Below the pieces are notes generated by a model. It saw only the letters and a program-made list of their open reading frames with translations. It had not been told where the DNA came from and did no database searches. Position numbers and translations under genes: made by a program. This document shows, one piece after another, positions 9,561 to 17,740 of a DNA stretch of 64,000 nucleotides (position 1 is its first letter; every line of letters begins with the position of its first letter). This DNA is from Streptomyces olivochromogenes (GTDB lineage Bacteria; Actinomycetota; Actinomycetes; Streptomycetales; Streptomycetaceae). The stretch covers positions 186,001 through 250,000 of the forward strand of contig NZ_KQ948464.1 in NCBI RefSeq assembly GCF_001514115.1, given 5' to 3'.

Positions 9561-11231
9561 GTGGGGAACAGAAGGCGCGTCGCCGAGCGGCGAAAGACGA
9601 AGCCCGCCGTGGTCGGCGGGCTGATCGCGGTGGTCGTCGGCGGCGGGGCGTTCGGCGCCTACAGCCTGTACGGCGGCGGGGCGTCGGCCGAGGACCGTAC
9701 GTCGGGGACCGCCGCCCACAAGGCCGTGAAGACCGGTCCGCCGTCGGCGGCCGAGGTCACGGCGCTGTCCACGCGGTTCCTGACCGCCTGGCAGAGCGGT
9801 GACGTCGCGAAGGCGGCCGCGGCCACCGACGACTCGGCGGCCGCGACGACCTTGCTGACCGGCTACGGCAAGGACGCCCACATCAGCGGCGTCAAGGTCA
9901 CGCCGGGCACGGCGTCCGGGTCCTCCGTCCCCTTCTCCGTCAAGGCCACCGTCACGTACAAGGGCAAGAGCAAGCCCCTGGCGTACGACTCGAAGCTGAC
10001 CGTCGTGCGGCGCGCCAAGGACGGTGCGGCGCTGGTCGGCTGGCAGGCGTCGGTCGTACACCCCGACCTCCAGGACGGCGACCGCCTGGTCACCGGTCCT
10101 GCGGGCACTCCCCCGGTCACCGCCCTCGACCGCGACGGCGGCGAGATCACCACGGCCAAGTACCCCTCGCTTGGCACGGTGTTGGACGGGCTGCGCGAGA
10201 AGTACGGAAAGATCGCCGGCGGCAAGGCGGGCATCGAACTGCGCGTGGTCCGCAAGGCCGCCACCAAGGGCACCCAGAAAACCCCCGACAAGACCCTGGT
10301 GACCCTCAGCGAGGGCACCCCGGGGACCGTGAAGACCACGCTCAGCCCGACCCTCCAGGCCGACGCCGAGCAGCAGGTCGCCAAGAAGGACCGGGCGTCC
10401 GTGGTCCTGATGCGCCCCTCGACGGGCGAGATCCTCGCGGTCGCCAACACCAGCCACGGCTTCAACACAGCCTTCCAGGGCTCGCTGGCCCCCGGCTCCA
10501 CCATGAAGGTCATCACGTCGTCGCTGCTCATCGACAAGGGGCTCGCCTCGGCGGACAAGCAGCACCCGTGCCCGAAGTACGTGACGTACGGCGGCTGGAA
10601 GTTCCAGAACGACGACAAGTTCGAGATCAAGGGCGGCACGTTCAAGGCGAGCTTCGCGCGCTCCTGCAACACCGCTTTCATCAGCCAGGCCAAGAAGCTG
10701 TCGAACTCCGACCTGACGAACCAGGCGCAGCAGTACTTCGGCCTGTCCATGAACAACTGGGCCATCGGCGTCCCGTCCTTCGACGGCTCGGTCCCGGTCC
10801 AGTCGGCGGCCCAGATGGCGGCCTCGCTGATCGGCCAGGGCGGGGTCCGCATGAACCCGCTGAACATGGCCTCGGTCGCCTCCACGGTCAAGACGGGCGC
10901 CTTCCACCAGCCGTACCTGGTGTCTCCGGCGGTCGACAACCGCAAGCTGGCGACGGCCTCCCGCACCCTCTCCGCCACCACCCTCGCCCAGCTCCGCGAA
11001 CTCATGCAGTACACGGCGTCGTCCGGCACCGCCGCCGAGGCGATGTCCGGCCTCGGCCCCGACTACGGCGCGAAGACCGGCTCCGCGGAGGTCGACGGCC
11101 AGAAGAAGCCCAACGGCTGGTTCACCGCGTGGAAGGGCGACCTCGCCGCGGCGGGCGTCGTCCAACAGGGCGGCCACGGCGGCGACACGGCGGGCCCGAT
11201 CGTGGCGGCCCTCCTGAAGGCGGGAAGCTAG
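9561..11231 (+). CDS. Class B penicillin-binding protein (transpeptidase), second of a tandem pair
   Basis: This 556-residue paralogue of the upstream gene has the same architecture: a single anchor helix (residues 14-33), a MecA_N-like domain and a transpeptidase domain with STMK near residue 312, SCN near 368 and KTG near 505. Shared stretches such as HPDLQ/HPELQ, YPSLG and LREKYG show the two arose by tandem duplication. The GTG start gives MGNRRRVAERRK. A TTGACA at about 9471 suggests it may have its own promoter. All catalytic motifs are intact in both copies, so both are probably functional, perhaps at different growth stages. Confidence 0.9.
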   Translation: MGNRRRVAERRKTKPAVVGGLIAVVVGGGAFGAYSLYGGGASAEDRTSGTAAHKAVKTGPPSAAEVTALSTRFLTAWQSGDVAKAAAATDDSAAATTLLTGYGKDAHISGVKVTPGTASGSSVPFSVKATVTYKGKSKPLAYDSKLTVVRRAKDGAALVGWQASVVHPDLQDGDRLVTGPAGTPPVTALDRDGGEITTAKYPSLGTVLDGLREKYGKIAGGKAGIELRVVRKAATKGTQKTPDKTLVTLSEGTPGTVKTTLSPTLQADAEQQVAKKDRASVVLMRPSTGEILAVANTSHGFNTAFQGSLAPGSTMKVITSSLLIDKGLASADKQHPCPKYVTYGGWKFQNDDKFEIKGGTFKASFARSCNTAFISQAKKLSNSDLTNQAQQYFGLSMNNWAIGVPSFDGSVPVQSAAQMAASLIGQGGVRMNPLNMASVASTVKTGAFHQPYLVSPAVDNRKLATASRTLSATTLAQLRELMQYTASSGTAAEAMSGLGPDYGAKTGSAEVDGQKKPNGWFTAWKGDLAAAGVVQQGGHGGDTAGPIVAALLKAGS

Positions 11232-11248
11232 CCGGGCGGGCGACTGGG

Positions 11249-11336
11249 ACCTGTCCGGGCGGGGGGCCAAGGCCTGTCCGGGCGGGGGGCCAAGGCCTGT
11301 CCGGGTGGGGAGCCAGGCTTGTCCGGGCAGGGAACG
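11249..11336. repeat. 23-bp tandem repeat array, about four units
   Basis: Units built on CCTGTCCGGGCGGGGGGCCAA repeat about four times with growing divergence, directly after the second PBP stop codon and before the YbaK gene. Confidence 0.75.
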
Positions 11337-11413
11337 GGTCGGCCCAGGGAGCGATGTCGGTCGAGCCGGAACTCGCTCGCGTGCCTCCTACACCGACCGA
11401 TAGCGTGCCGCCC

Positions 11414-11920
11414 ATGACGACCGACGCCGCCGAAGAGTCCGGAGCCCACCCCCGTTTCGCCGAGGCCCTGAGGGAGCTGAGCCTCGCTGATCTCCTGCCG
11501 CGCATCCGCCGCTTCCCGGACGCGACCCGTACCGCCGAGGAGGCCGCCGCCGCGATCGGCTGCGAGTTGAGCCAGATCTGCAAGTCGCTGATCTTCGCCG
11601 CGGACGGGGTACCCGTGCTCGTACTCATGGACGGGGCGTCGCTGGTCGATCTGGAGCTCGTGCGGCGGGAGCTCGGGGCCGGGAAGGTGACGCGGGCCAG
11701 GGTCGAGCTCGTACGGGAGACGACCGGGTACGCGATCGGCGGGGTGCCGCCCTTCGGCCACCGTACGAGGACGCGCGTGCTCGCGGACCGTTCGCTGCTC
11801 GACCACGACGTGGTGTGGGCCGCGGCCGGCACCCCGTACACCGTGTTCCCCATGGACCCCAAGACGCTGGTCGCGCATGCGGGCGGCACGCTGGTGGACG
11901 TGCGCGAGCAGCACCTGTGA
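11414..11920 (+). CDS. YbaK/EbsC-family aminoacyl-tRNA deacylase
   Basis: This 168-residue protein matches the YbaK/ProX editing-domain fold. Visible motifs are QICKSLIFAADG (the conserved Lys that supports deacylation), the MDGASLVDL region and the glycine-rich YAIGGVPPFGH loop. The family hydrolyses misacylated tRNA such as Cys-tRNA(Pro). The ATG at 11414 is chosen because the conserved part begins soon after it. An in-frame ATG at 11354 would add 20 residues. The gene overlaps the next one by four bases (GTGA), so translation of the two is coupled. Confidence 0.85.
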   Translation: MTTDAAEESGAHPRFAEALRELSLADLLPRIRRFPDATRTAEEAAAAIGCELSQICKSLIFAADGVPVLVLMDGASLVDLELVRRELGAGKVTRARVELVRETTGYAIGGVPPFGHRTRTRVLADRSLLDHDVVWAAAGTPYTVFPMDPKTLVAHAGGTLVDVREQHL

Positions 11921-12753
11921 CCCCGCTGGTCACCGCGGCGGTGCTGCTCGCCGCGGTCACCCACGCCTGTTGGAACGCGATCGCGCACCGCATCACCGAC
12001 AAGCTCGTCGGGTTCACGCTGATCGCGGGCGGCGGGGTGCTGATCGGGGTGGCGCTGATGCCGTTCGTGGCGGTGCCGGCGGCCGGGGCGTGGCCGTATC
12101 TGCTCGTGTCGGCCGCGATCCACGTCCTGTACTACGTCCTGCTGATGCGCTCCTTCCGGCTGGGCGACTTCGGGCAGGCGTATCCGATCGCCCGCGGGAC
12201 GGCCCCGCTGGTCGTCACCGTGCTGGCGGCCGTGTTCGCGCACGAGGTGCCGAACGCGTGGGCGGCGGCGGGGATCGCCGTGTCGTGCACGGGGCTGACG
12301 GGGGTCGCGCTGTGGGGGATGCGCGGGCGGCATCCCAACTGGGCCGCCATCGGCGCGGCGTTGGCCACCGGGGTGTCGATCGCCGCGTACACCGTCGTGG
12401 ACGGACTCGGCGTACGCGCCTCAGGTTCCTCGCTCGGGTACATCGCCTGGCTGATGGCGGTGCAGGGGGTCGTGATCCCGGCGTACGCCGCCTATCGTCT
12501 GCGCTCCCGGCTCGTCCCCGTCCTACGGCCCTTCGCCGCCCTGGGGCTGCTCGGCTCGGTGCTGTCCGTGGCGGCGTACGCGCTGGTGCTGTGGGCACAG
12601 ACGCGCGCGGAGCTGGCCCCCATCTCCGCCCTGCGCGAGTCCTCAGTCAACTGCCGTTCATGCGGCAATAACTTTGCTGGCGAGGGGGGCCGGAGAAGCG
12701 ACTCCGTACGCCCCGGCCTCGTCCCGCGCCACGAAAGAGCTTTTGTTCCATAA
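11917..12753 (+). pseudogene. EamA/DMT-family transporter, 3' end replaced by island DNA
   Basis: The frame opens with GTG overlapping the upstream stop codon and encodes an EamA-type drug/metabolite transporter, with eight hydrophobic helices visible to about residue 243. After the conserved LAPISALRESS the protein switches to unrelated hydrophilic sequence (VNCRSCGNNF) and ends at 12753 after 278 residues. The natural continuation, SSIIVGAAIGAVFFKERFG to MLHAG, is found at 14368-14487. The gene is therefore split at TC, positions 12643-12644, and loses the last one or two membrane helices. Residual function is unlikely. Confidence 0.85.
12640..12670. other. Left boundary of the accessory island
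   Basis: The eamA coding sequence stops matching the rest of the gene after GAGTCCTC at 12644. Eight bases into the foreign DNA is a small hairpin, TGCCG-TTCATG-CGGCA (12652-12667). Boundary position is inferred from where the eamA tail resumes elsewhere (14368 and 20471). Confidence 0.7.
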
Positions 12754-12827
12754 GTTCTATCTGGTCTCGCAACGGAAGCCTGAGCTGTGCCAACGAGGCT
12801 GTCAGTAGTGCCCTGTAGCGTCGCGGC

Positions 12828-13337
12828 ATGGTGCGATACGGAGATCCGGGGGCCATTGACTGGATCGAGTCCGGTGGTGGGCCTCTGATCGTCATTCCCG
12901 AGGAGTCGCTGTCTGCGTGGAGGGGAGCTGACGGGGAGGACTGGAAGGACTACGACAGGGCGTGTGCTGTCGACGGCCATGTGGGCCTGATTGCCGTGGG
13001 GCAGTCGCATGCCCTGGTGCTTGGCTTCGATCCCGCCTCTACGGCGTTTCTGCCGAACCCGGGTGCCTTCGTGCGCTGGATTGCTGCGGACTCGGAAGAG
13101 GAACTTCTCGACAGCGTCGAAGGGGCTCTCGCGTCCGTCGTCTGGGAGGAGACGGTGACGTGGGACGTACCGGGCCCCGTGGTGCTGCTGGACTCAGCCT
13201 GTCCGGGGGGCGGGGTGCATGAGGACGAACGCTTGCGGGTCGAGATGGCGGCGGGACGTTATCGGGTGCAAGCCGCGGAGGTGACGCCCGCACCGCGCAC
13301 CACTCTTTGCCTAGTCCAGTTCGTTCCAGTGACATGA
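12828..13337 (+). CDS. Imm21-family immunity protein (orphan)
   Basis: This 169-residue cytosolic protein has the features I associate with the Imm21 family of polymorphic-toxin immunity proteins: WIESGGGPLIVIP near the N-terminus, DYDRAC, a VLGFDPAST segment and VRWIAADSEEELL. Such proteins bind and neutralise a cognate secreted toxin. No toxin gene lies next to it, so it is an orphan, perhaps protecting against kin toxins. The ATG at 12828 follows a TAGCGT element by about ten bases and lacks a Shine-Dalgarno, suggesting a leaderless transcript. It is inside the island. Confidence 0.75.
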   Translation: MVRYGDPGAIDWIESGGGPLIVIPEESLSAWRGADGEDWKDYDRACAVDGHVGLIAVGQSHALVLGFDPASTAFLPNPGAFVRWIAADSEEELLDSVEGALASVVWEETVTWDVPGPVVLLDSACPGGGVHEDERLRVEMAAGRYRVQAAEVTPAPRTTLCLVQFVPVT

Positions 13338-13354
13338 TGAGCGACGGGACGGTT

Positions 13355-13520
13355 CAGGTGCCGCGCCAGTTCTGCGTCAACTCGCTGGTGAGCCTTCGGC
13401 TTATCAGGTCGATCATTGCCAGCTTGATCACGGCTTCGGAGCGGTGTGGGCGGGTTTCGTAGTCGCGGGCGAGGCGGCGGTGGTGCATGAGCCGGCCGAA
13501 GGTCCGCCGTTTCGCTGGCG
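13355..13520 (-). pseudogene. 3' remnant of an IS5-type transposase
   Basis: About 54 codons on the reverse strand read RTFGRLMHHRRLARDYETRP, then HRSEAVIKLAMIDLISRRLT, ending at a stop codon. This is the typical C-terminus of IS5-group DDE transposases of Streptomyces. The N-terminal domain and both IS ends are missing. Upstream the frame runs into the 3' end of the next gene, so the remnant was cut off by a later rearrangement. Confidence 0.75.
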
Positions 13521-13536
13521 TCAGTTGGCGACGTTC

Positions 13537-14238
13537 TCAACCCAGCGTGAGCCAACGGATGCCCAGGCGGCTGATGTCCGATGCTTCCTCCCTGGTGATC
13601 GGCTCGCGCCCCGTCGCCGTGCGCAAAAAGCGAAGCTGACCCCATCCCAGCTTCTCCAGTGCCGCTGCCCCGTCCGGTCCGAGCAGAAGACCCTGCACCA
13701 AATCTGCGGCATCGGAAGTCAGCCACGGCTCGCGCCCCAGGGCGTCGGCCAGGTCCAGGCCGTGCACGGCGACCTCAACCACGCGCGTCAGCAGGAACTC
13801 CGACAGGAGCATCGGATCGCCGTGCCGGGTGCGCACCACACGCCCTTCGGGCTCGGCTTGGCACAGTCGGTCCACCTGTTGCCAAGTGGCGTTGAAGTCG
13901 TCGGCGAGTGCGGCACCGCTGAGCTGTTCGGCCGCATGATCTTGGGCCAGAGCAATACGAGCCGCGTTGGTGCCCGGAGCGAAACGGTCGTCGGGCCGGT
14001 AATACTCCACTGCCGAGACCTCGGCACAGCTCGGCGCCGGCGCGGCCAGCATGCCCGGCAGCCAGGCAATCACCACCCGGACATGAGCCAGCAATTCGCT
14101 CACGTTCCACGGTGCACACCGCGTCGGCAGACCCCACTCGGCCGCGGAAACCCCAGTCATCGCCTGCCCGAGCTGCCCCGTCTCAAGACGAAACGCTTCG
14201 ACTACCCGCCCCTGATCCATGCCGATCAAGCTACCCAA
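13537..14238 (-). CDS. DinB-like maleylpyruvate isomerase-family protein (mycothiol-dependent type)
   Basis: This 233-residue protein has the TIGR03083/MDMPI N-terminal fold: TRCAPWNVSELLAHV near residue 45 supplies the first metal histidine, and EVAVHGLDLADALG near 160 supplies the later ones. Members coordinate a divalent metal in a four-helix bundle and act in mycothiol-linked isomerase or transferase reactions. The substrate here is unknown. ATG at 14238 or the internal ATG at 14220 (MDQGRVVEAF) could start it. A diverged copy of its 5' 189 bp plus upstream DNA lies at 14626-14907. Its 3' end abuts the transposase remnant. Confidence 0.75.
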   Translation of the reverse strand: MGSLIGMDQGRVVEAFRLETGQLGQAMTGVSAAEWGLPTRCAPWNVSELLAHVRVVIAWLPGMLAAPAPSCAEVSAVEYYRPDDRFAPGTNAARIALAQDHAAEQLSGAALADDFNATWQQVDRLCQAEPEGRVVRTRHGDPMLLSEFLLTRVVEVAVHGLDLADALGREPWLTSDAADLVQGLLLGPDGAAALEKLGWGQLRFLRTATGREPITREEASDISRLGIRWLTLG

Positions 14239-14367
14239 CCGGAACTGGTGCAGCAGCAGATCTCAAACGCGCTCCGTGCCCTCGGTACGGTCGAGGTCGC
14301 GTCTGGCGCACGTCTGGGTTGGTCGCTCCTAGGCGTGCGCTGGTTGATCGCGCGCAGCTACGGGAGC

Positions 14368-14487
14368 TCGATCATCGTCGGCGCGGCGATCGGGGCGGTG
14401 TTCTTCAAGGAGCGGTTCGGGGCGCCGCGGATCGCGGCGGCGGGGCTGCTGGTGGTGGGGATCGGTCTGATGCTGCACGCGGGCTGA
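14368..14487 (+). pseudogene. Displaced 3' fragment of the EamA transporter gene (first copy)
   Basis: The frame reads SIIVGAAIGAVFFKERFGAP and continues to GIGLMLHAG followed by TGA, the missing last helix of the transporter interrupted at 12644. It joins upstream DNA at the same TC dinucleotide as the left boundary. It has no start codon of its own. This copy keeps the full tail, while the copy at 20471 lacks an internal stretch. Confidence 0.85.
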
Positions 14488-14550
14488 TACCGCGCGCGAG
14501 GACGCCGCACACGAGGTGATGGCGACGCCCTACGCGAGGTGGACCGACCG

Positions 14551-14814
14551 TCAGTGAGCCACCGGGGTCACCGCGGTGTACGTGCGGCGCAGGAAGCGGA
14601 TCAGAACCTTCGAGTCGAACTGGACCATGCCCGGCAGCCAGGCAATCACCACCCGGACATGAGCCGGCAAGTCGCTCACTTTCCACGGTGCACACCGCGT
14701 CGGCAGACCCCACTCGGCCACCGAGACCCCAGCTATCGCCCGCGCGAGCTGCCCCGCCTCAAGACGAAACGCTTCAACTACCCGCCCCTGATCCATGCCG
14801 ATCAAGCTGCCCAA
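14551..14814 (-). pseudogene. Chimeric ORF: DinB-like N-terminus fused to SsgE C-terminus
   Basis: The 87-codon frame starts MGSLIGMDQGRVVEAF, follows the DinB-like protein for about 63 residues with several substitutions, then switches in frame after IAWLPGM to VQFDSKVLIRFLRRTYTA and ends VTPVAH, which is the exact C-terminus of SsgE. The junction lies at 14626-14627, where both parents share CA. It keeps the start region of the enzyme but lacks most metal ligands. A functional product is doubtful, but the frame is open and may be expressed. Confidence 0.8.
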
Positions 14815-15030
14815 CCAGAATTGGCGCAGCAGCAGATCTCGAACGCGCTCCGTGTCATCGGCACGGTCGAGGTCGCATCTGGCGCGCGTCGGGGTTGGTC
14901 ACTCCTGGCCTCGGGCTTTCATGTGGGCTGGCATCCGAGAGGTGATCGAAAACGCGAGAAGCGCTCCTGACCTGCAACGATAGGGCTTGTCGAAGGTCCT
15001 GTCGGTTGCGAGGAAGGAAGCACTTCCCAG

Positions 15031-15783
15031 GTGAAGGTGCGACACGATGTCGCGTGTATTGAGTGGGCGCTCTTGTGGAACGTCAGGCATTTCCCCCACC
15101 GGAACGGTCCTCCAGTGCCCCCTCGCGGGCCCTTGCCTCGCGTCGGCCGGCGGACCAGAGAGATAGAGGCCGAGCTCGACGCGACGGGTACTTACCGGCA
15201 GAGCTCTGAGGAGCTCTGTCTTGGCGCCCGGATCGCCTGGCGCAACAACCCGCAGTGCATCGGCAAGTTCTACTGGAAGGGACTGGAGACCCGGGACTGC
15301 CGCGACGTCGGTGCCGACGGCGGTGATGAGAGCGCCCTGTTCGAGGCTCTTGTGGACCATCTCCGGCTCGCCTGGAACGGCGGCAAGGTACGCATGCTCC
15401 TGAGCGTTTTCGCCCCGACTAGGCCCGATCGGCCCGGACCCAGGGTCTGGAACGGCCAGCTCATCCGCTACGCCGGATACCGGCAGCACGACGGGTCCGT
15501 CGTGGGCGACCCCGAGACGGTGGATCTCACCGAGGCCGTGCTGCGGCTCGGCTGGCGCGGTCGGGGCACCGAGTACGACGTACTGCCCCTGGTCATCCAG
15601 TGGCCGGGACGCGAACCCCGATTATTCGACCTGCCGCCAGACGCTGTCCCCGAGGTCCGCATCAGCCACCCCGACTACCCGTGGTTCGAACGACTCGGAC
15701 TGCGCTGGCACGCCTTTCCTACCATCTCCAACCAGGTGCTTGAACTGGGCGGCCTGCGCTACCCCCTGGCACCGTTGCACTGA
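15031..15783 (+). pseudogene. Nitric oxide synthase oxygenase, C-terminally truncated
   Basis: The frame shows the bacterial NOS heme domain in order: GTYRQSSEELCLGARIAW, the heme-ligand Cys near residue 76 in NNPQCIGKFYW, NGQLIRYAGYR, VGDPETVDLTE, YDVLPLVIQW and LRWHAFPTISNQVLELGG. It ends after YPLAPLH, exactly where the family continues with the NGWYMGTEIG segment. That missing part carries the glutamate that binds arginine and the pterin site, so the product cannot make NO normally. The first ~35 residues do not resemble NOS and may derive from other DNA. In Streptomyces, full-length NOS (TxtD type) supplies NO for nitration or signalling. Confidence 0.82.
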
Positions 15784-15959
15784 CCCTCATCACGCTGCCC
15801 GCCTGGACCTTCACCGCCGCAGGCTTCTCCTGCTACCTGCTGACGCTCTGCGCCACCCTGCTGATCCTGCTGTGGCGCCGGTCGGGCCCGTCCGGCCTTG
15901 GTACGCCCCCGCCCTGAACGTGAGCGGCTCCCCGCACGTCCTCGGACAGGGGCCACCGC

Positions 15960-16766
15960 TCACCGCCAGGTGCTCCCGGCCGCCAGCAGCCGCGCCGGGC
16001 CCTCGACCCGCGCCAGTTGCCAATCACGCGGACGGGCCCGGCCTTGCGGATCCGTATCCCGGATCCGCAACCAGTCCCCACCGCTTCTCAGCTCGGGCCG
16101 CAGCTGGGTCCCGACGCGATGCGGCAGGGTGGAGCGGACGATCTCCCACCGGTCGCCGTGTACCCGGCCGATCGACACCTCACAGTCCAACAGCGCGGCC
16201 GCCTCAGCGCGGCGACTGCAACCGCCGACCTGATCGACGAGCGGGACCACGGGCGAGGGGAGCGGCACAGGCCGGTCCCGGGCGTAGCCGAACCAGGAGC
16301 CCACCCGGACCAGCATCCCCGCACAGCCCTCCAGCCGATCCTCGAGCACGGCGGCTGCCGGACTGCCCTGCTCTATGAGTTCCCAGTGCTCCACATAGTC
16401 CTCGTGCAGGCCCGCCTCAACCAACACGCCGTCCGCCCAGTGCAGGGTGCCCGCGTCGGGAAGCAGCGCCGACGGGTGGAGATCGATCCGACGGACCCAG
16501 GTGAAGACGTCGCCGTCCTCATGCAAAGTGCCGGCGAACGCCTTCTGCCCGCACAGCGCCAGCAACTGCGGTCGGTCCAAGTCCATCAGCAACGCTCTTC
16601 CGACTACATCGTCGAGAGCGGGCGGCTGCCGCAGGTCCCCGAACAGCGAGGGACCTTGGACCCACGTGGTGATGGTGACGCAGTCCGTCGAGCCGTCCGC
16701 TTCGCGAGCGAGCGTGCGCTGCCAGACGCCGTGCAGATCCGCGACAGCGGGGTGGGACCTGGACAT
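15960..16766 (-). CDS. Conserved protein of unknown function (HRI1-like pattern)
   Basis: This 268-residue soluble protein has no signal peptide or membrane segment. It opens with DLHGVWQRTL, followed by TTWVQGPSLFGDLRQP, ALCGQKAFAGTL, WVRRIDLHP and YVEHWELIEQG. The order of Trp-rich segments recalls the fungal HRI1-type family, but I am not sure of it. ATG at 16766 has GGAG five bases upstream. It is convergent with the NOS fragment and divergent from a secreted-protein gene. Base composition is like the rest of the chromosome. Function unknown. Confidence 0.6.
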   Translation of the reverse strand: MSRSHPAVADLHGVWQRTLAREADGSTDCVTITTWVQGPSLFGDLRQPPALDDVVGRALLMDLDRPQLLALCGQKAFAGTLHEDGDVFTWVRRIDLHPSALLPDAGTLHWADGVLVEAGLHEDYVEHWELIEQGSPAAAVLEDRLEGCAGMLVRVGSWFGYARDRPVPLPSPVVPLVDQVGGCSRRAEAAALLDCEVSIGRVHGDRWEIVRSTLPHRVGTQLRPELRSGGDWLRIRDTDPQGRARPRDWQLARVEGPARLLAAGSTWR

Positions 16767-17115
16767 CAGTACTCCGTGCCTCGGGTCCTGAAGGAGAGGA
16801 TGGTGGCCGACCGGGATGACCGCTGGGGGATCACGCTACGGCGGGCCACGCGCCGCGGCCAGTAGGCACACCTGGCCCCGCCGTTTCAATTGAGGACAAG
16901 CCAGTTGGCGCCCGGGAAAGCGAAAGTGCCTAAACACGGGGCAAGCCAATCAGACGTTCAGTGAGAACGCCCTCTTAGCGTCAACTGATGGCCCTTAGCG
17001 CCTTCTTAGCATTCGTCCCGGAACCCGCCGCGCCCCAGGGGCTTCCTCTCATGTGGCAACAAGTCTGACCTTGAGTCCCGTTCCGGACTCAAGGACGAAC
17101 GGTGGAAGGTTGCGC
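16767..17115. other. 349-bp intergenic region with repeated CTTAGC motifs and a hairpin
   Basis: Three direct copies of CTTAGC(G) begin at 16974, 16994 and 17005 (spacing 20 and 11 bp), a pattern expected for an OmpR-type response regulator. A 10-bp stem-loop (17069-17094) follows, just before the ribosome-binding site of the secreted protein. A 21-codon ORF at 16800 is probably meaningless. Confidence 0.5.
17069..17094 (+). promoter_or_regulatory. Leader hairpin or operator before the secreted-protein gene
   Basis: CCTTGAGTCC and GGACTCAAGG form a perfect 10-bp stem around a 6-base loop, ending ten bases before the GGAAGG Shine-Dalgarno. It has no T-run, so attenuation, mRNA stabilisation or protein binding are all possible. 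Confidence 0.45.
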
Positions 17116-17715
17116 ATGCTCGACACGAAGCGCGGAGCACTCCTGCTCTGCTCCGCAGTCAGCGCCTCGCTGATGATAGGCGGGATGACACCCGCCAACG
17201 CCGACTCCGCGGATGGCGTCGGATCCAGCGACAATGTCGGGGAGTTGATCTCCATACCGGCCGGCGAGAGCACTGCGGCCACGTATGAGCGGGTGACGCA
17301 CCGCGCGGCAGAGATAAACGCGCGCACGACGGCCGACAAGAAGTGCACGGGCGTCTGGAAGCACAGTGTCGCCAACGTCGACTGGGACCGCACCCCCGCC
17401 GGCACTGTCCGCTGGAGCTTCAAGCTGACCGCCAGAGCGCGTGCCAACCTGGGCGTGGCCGTGACCGTCACCATGCCCAATGCCTGGGTGAACAATCACG
17501 CCATCAACCCTCCCTACGGGCCACACTCCAAGGTGAGCACGTACGACTTTCACGGCAGCATGAACAAGTACAACCGCAAGGGCAGCAACACGAAGTACAC
17601 GATCAAGACGAAGGACAAGATCACGTTCTTCTGGCTCATCAAGAGCAACAGCAACCCCAGGGCCGGTGCCACGCGATACATCACGTGCGCGGTGCCCCCC
17701 AAGGGTTCGAGCTGA
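17116..17715 (+). CDS. Secreted protein of unknown function
   Basis: This 199-residue protein has a signal peptide (residues 1-30, cleavage probably after ANA). The mature part is basic and rich in Lys, Asn and Thr, with KKCTGVWKHSVANVDWDR, SFKLTARARANLGVAVTVTM and a C-terminal YITCAVPPKGSS. Two Cys near the ends of the mature region could form a disulfide. The ATG at 17116 is chosen over an in-frame ATG at 17053 because GGAAGG lies seven bases before it and the signal peptide starts there. It is followed 25 bp later by a second unknown gene. I do not recognise the family. Confidence 0.65.
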   Translation: MLDTKRGALLLCSAVSASLMIGGMTPANADSADGVGSSDNVGELISIPAGESTAATYERVTHRAAEINARTTADKKCTGVWKHSVANVDWDRTPAGTVRWSFKLTARARANLGVAVTVTMPNAWVNNHAINPPYGPHSKVSTYDFHGSMNKYNRKGSNTKYTIKTKDKITFFWLIKSNSNPRAGATRYITCAVPPKGSS

Positions 17716-17740
17716 GCCAGGAGGCAGACGGGAATACGCG

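Noticed and set aside
14899..15489. 196-codon reverse ORF opposite the NOS fragment
   Set aside because: It is antisense to clear NOS-coding sequence. The part near 14900-15010 may be the edge of another insertion sequence, but I could not name it.
15784..15917. Membrane-helix-like reading (LPAWTFTAAGFSCYLLTLCA) after the NOS fragment
   Set aside because: It has no start codon and is short. It could be the tail of a lost transporter gene, but the evidence is too weak for a feature.
16800..16865. 21-codon ORF MVADRDDRWGITLRRATRRGQ
   Set aside because: The Shine-Dalgarno spacing is too short and no support exists beyond the frame. It may be a gene fragment.
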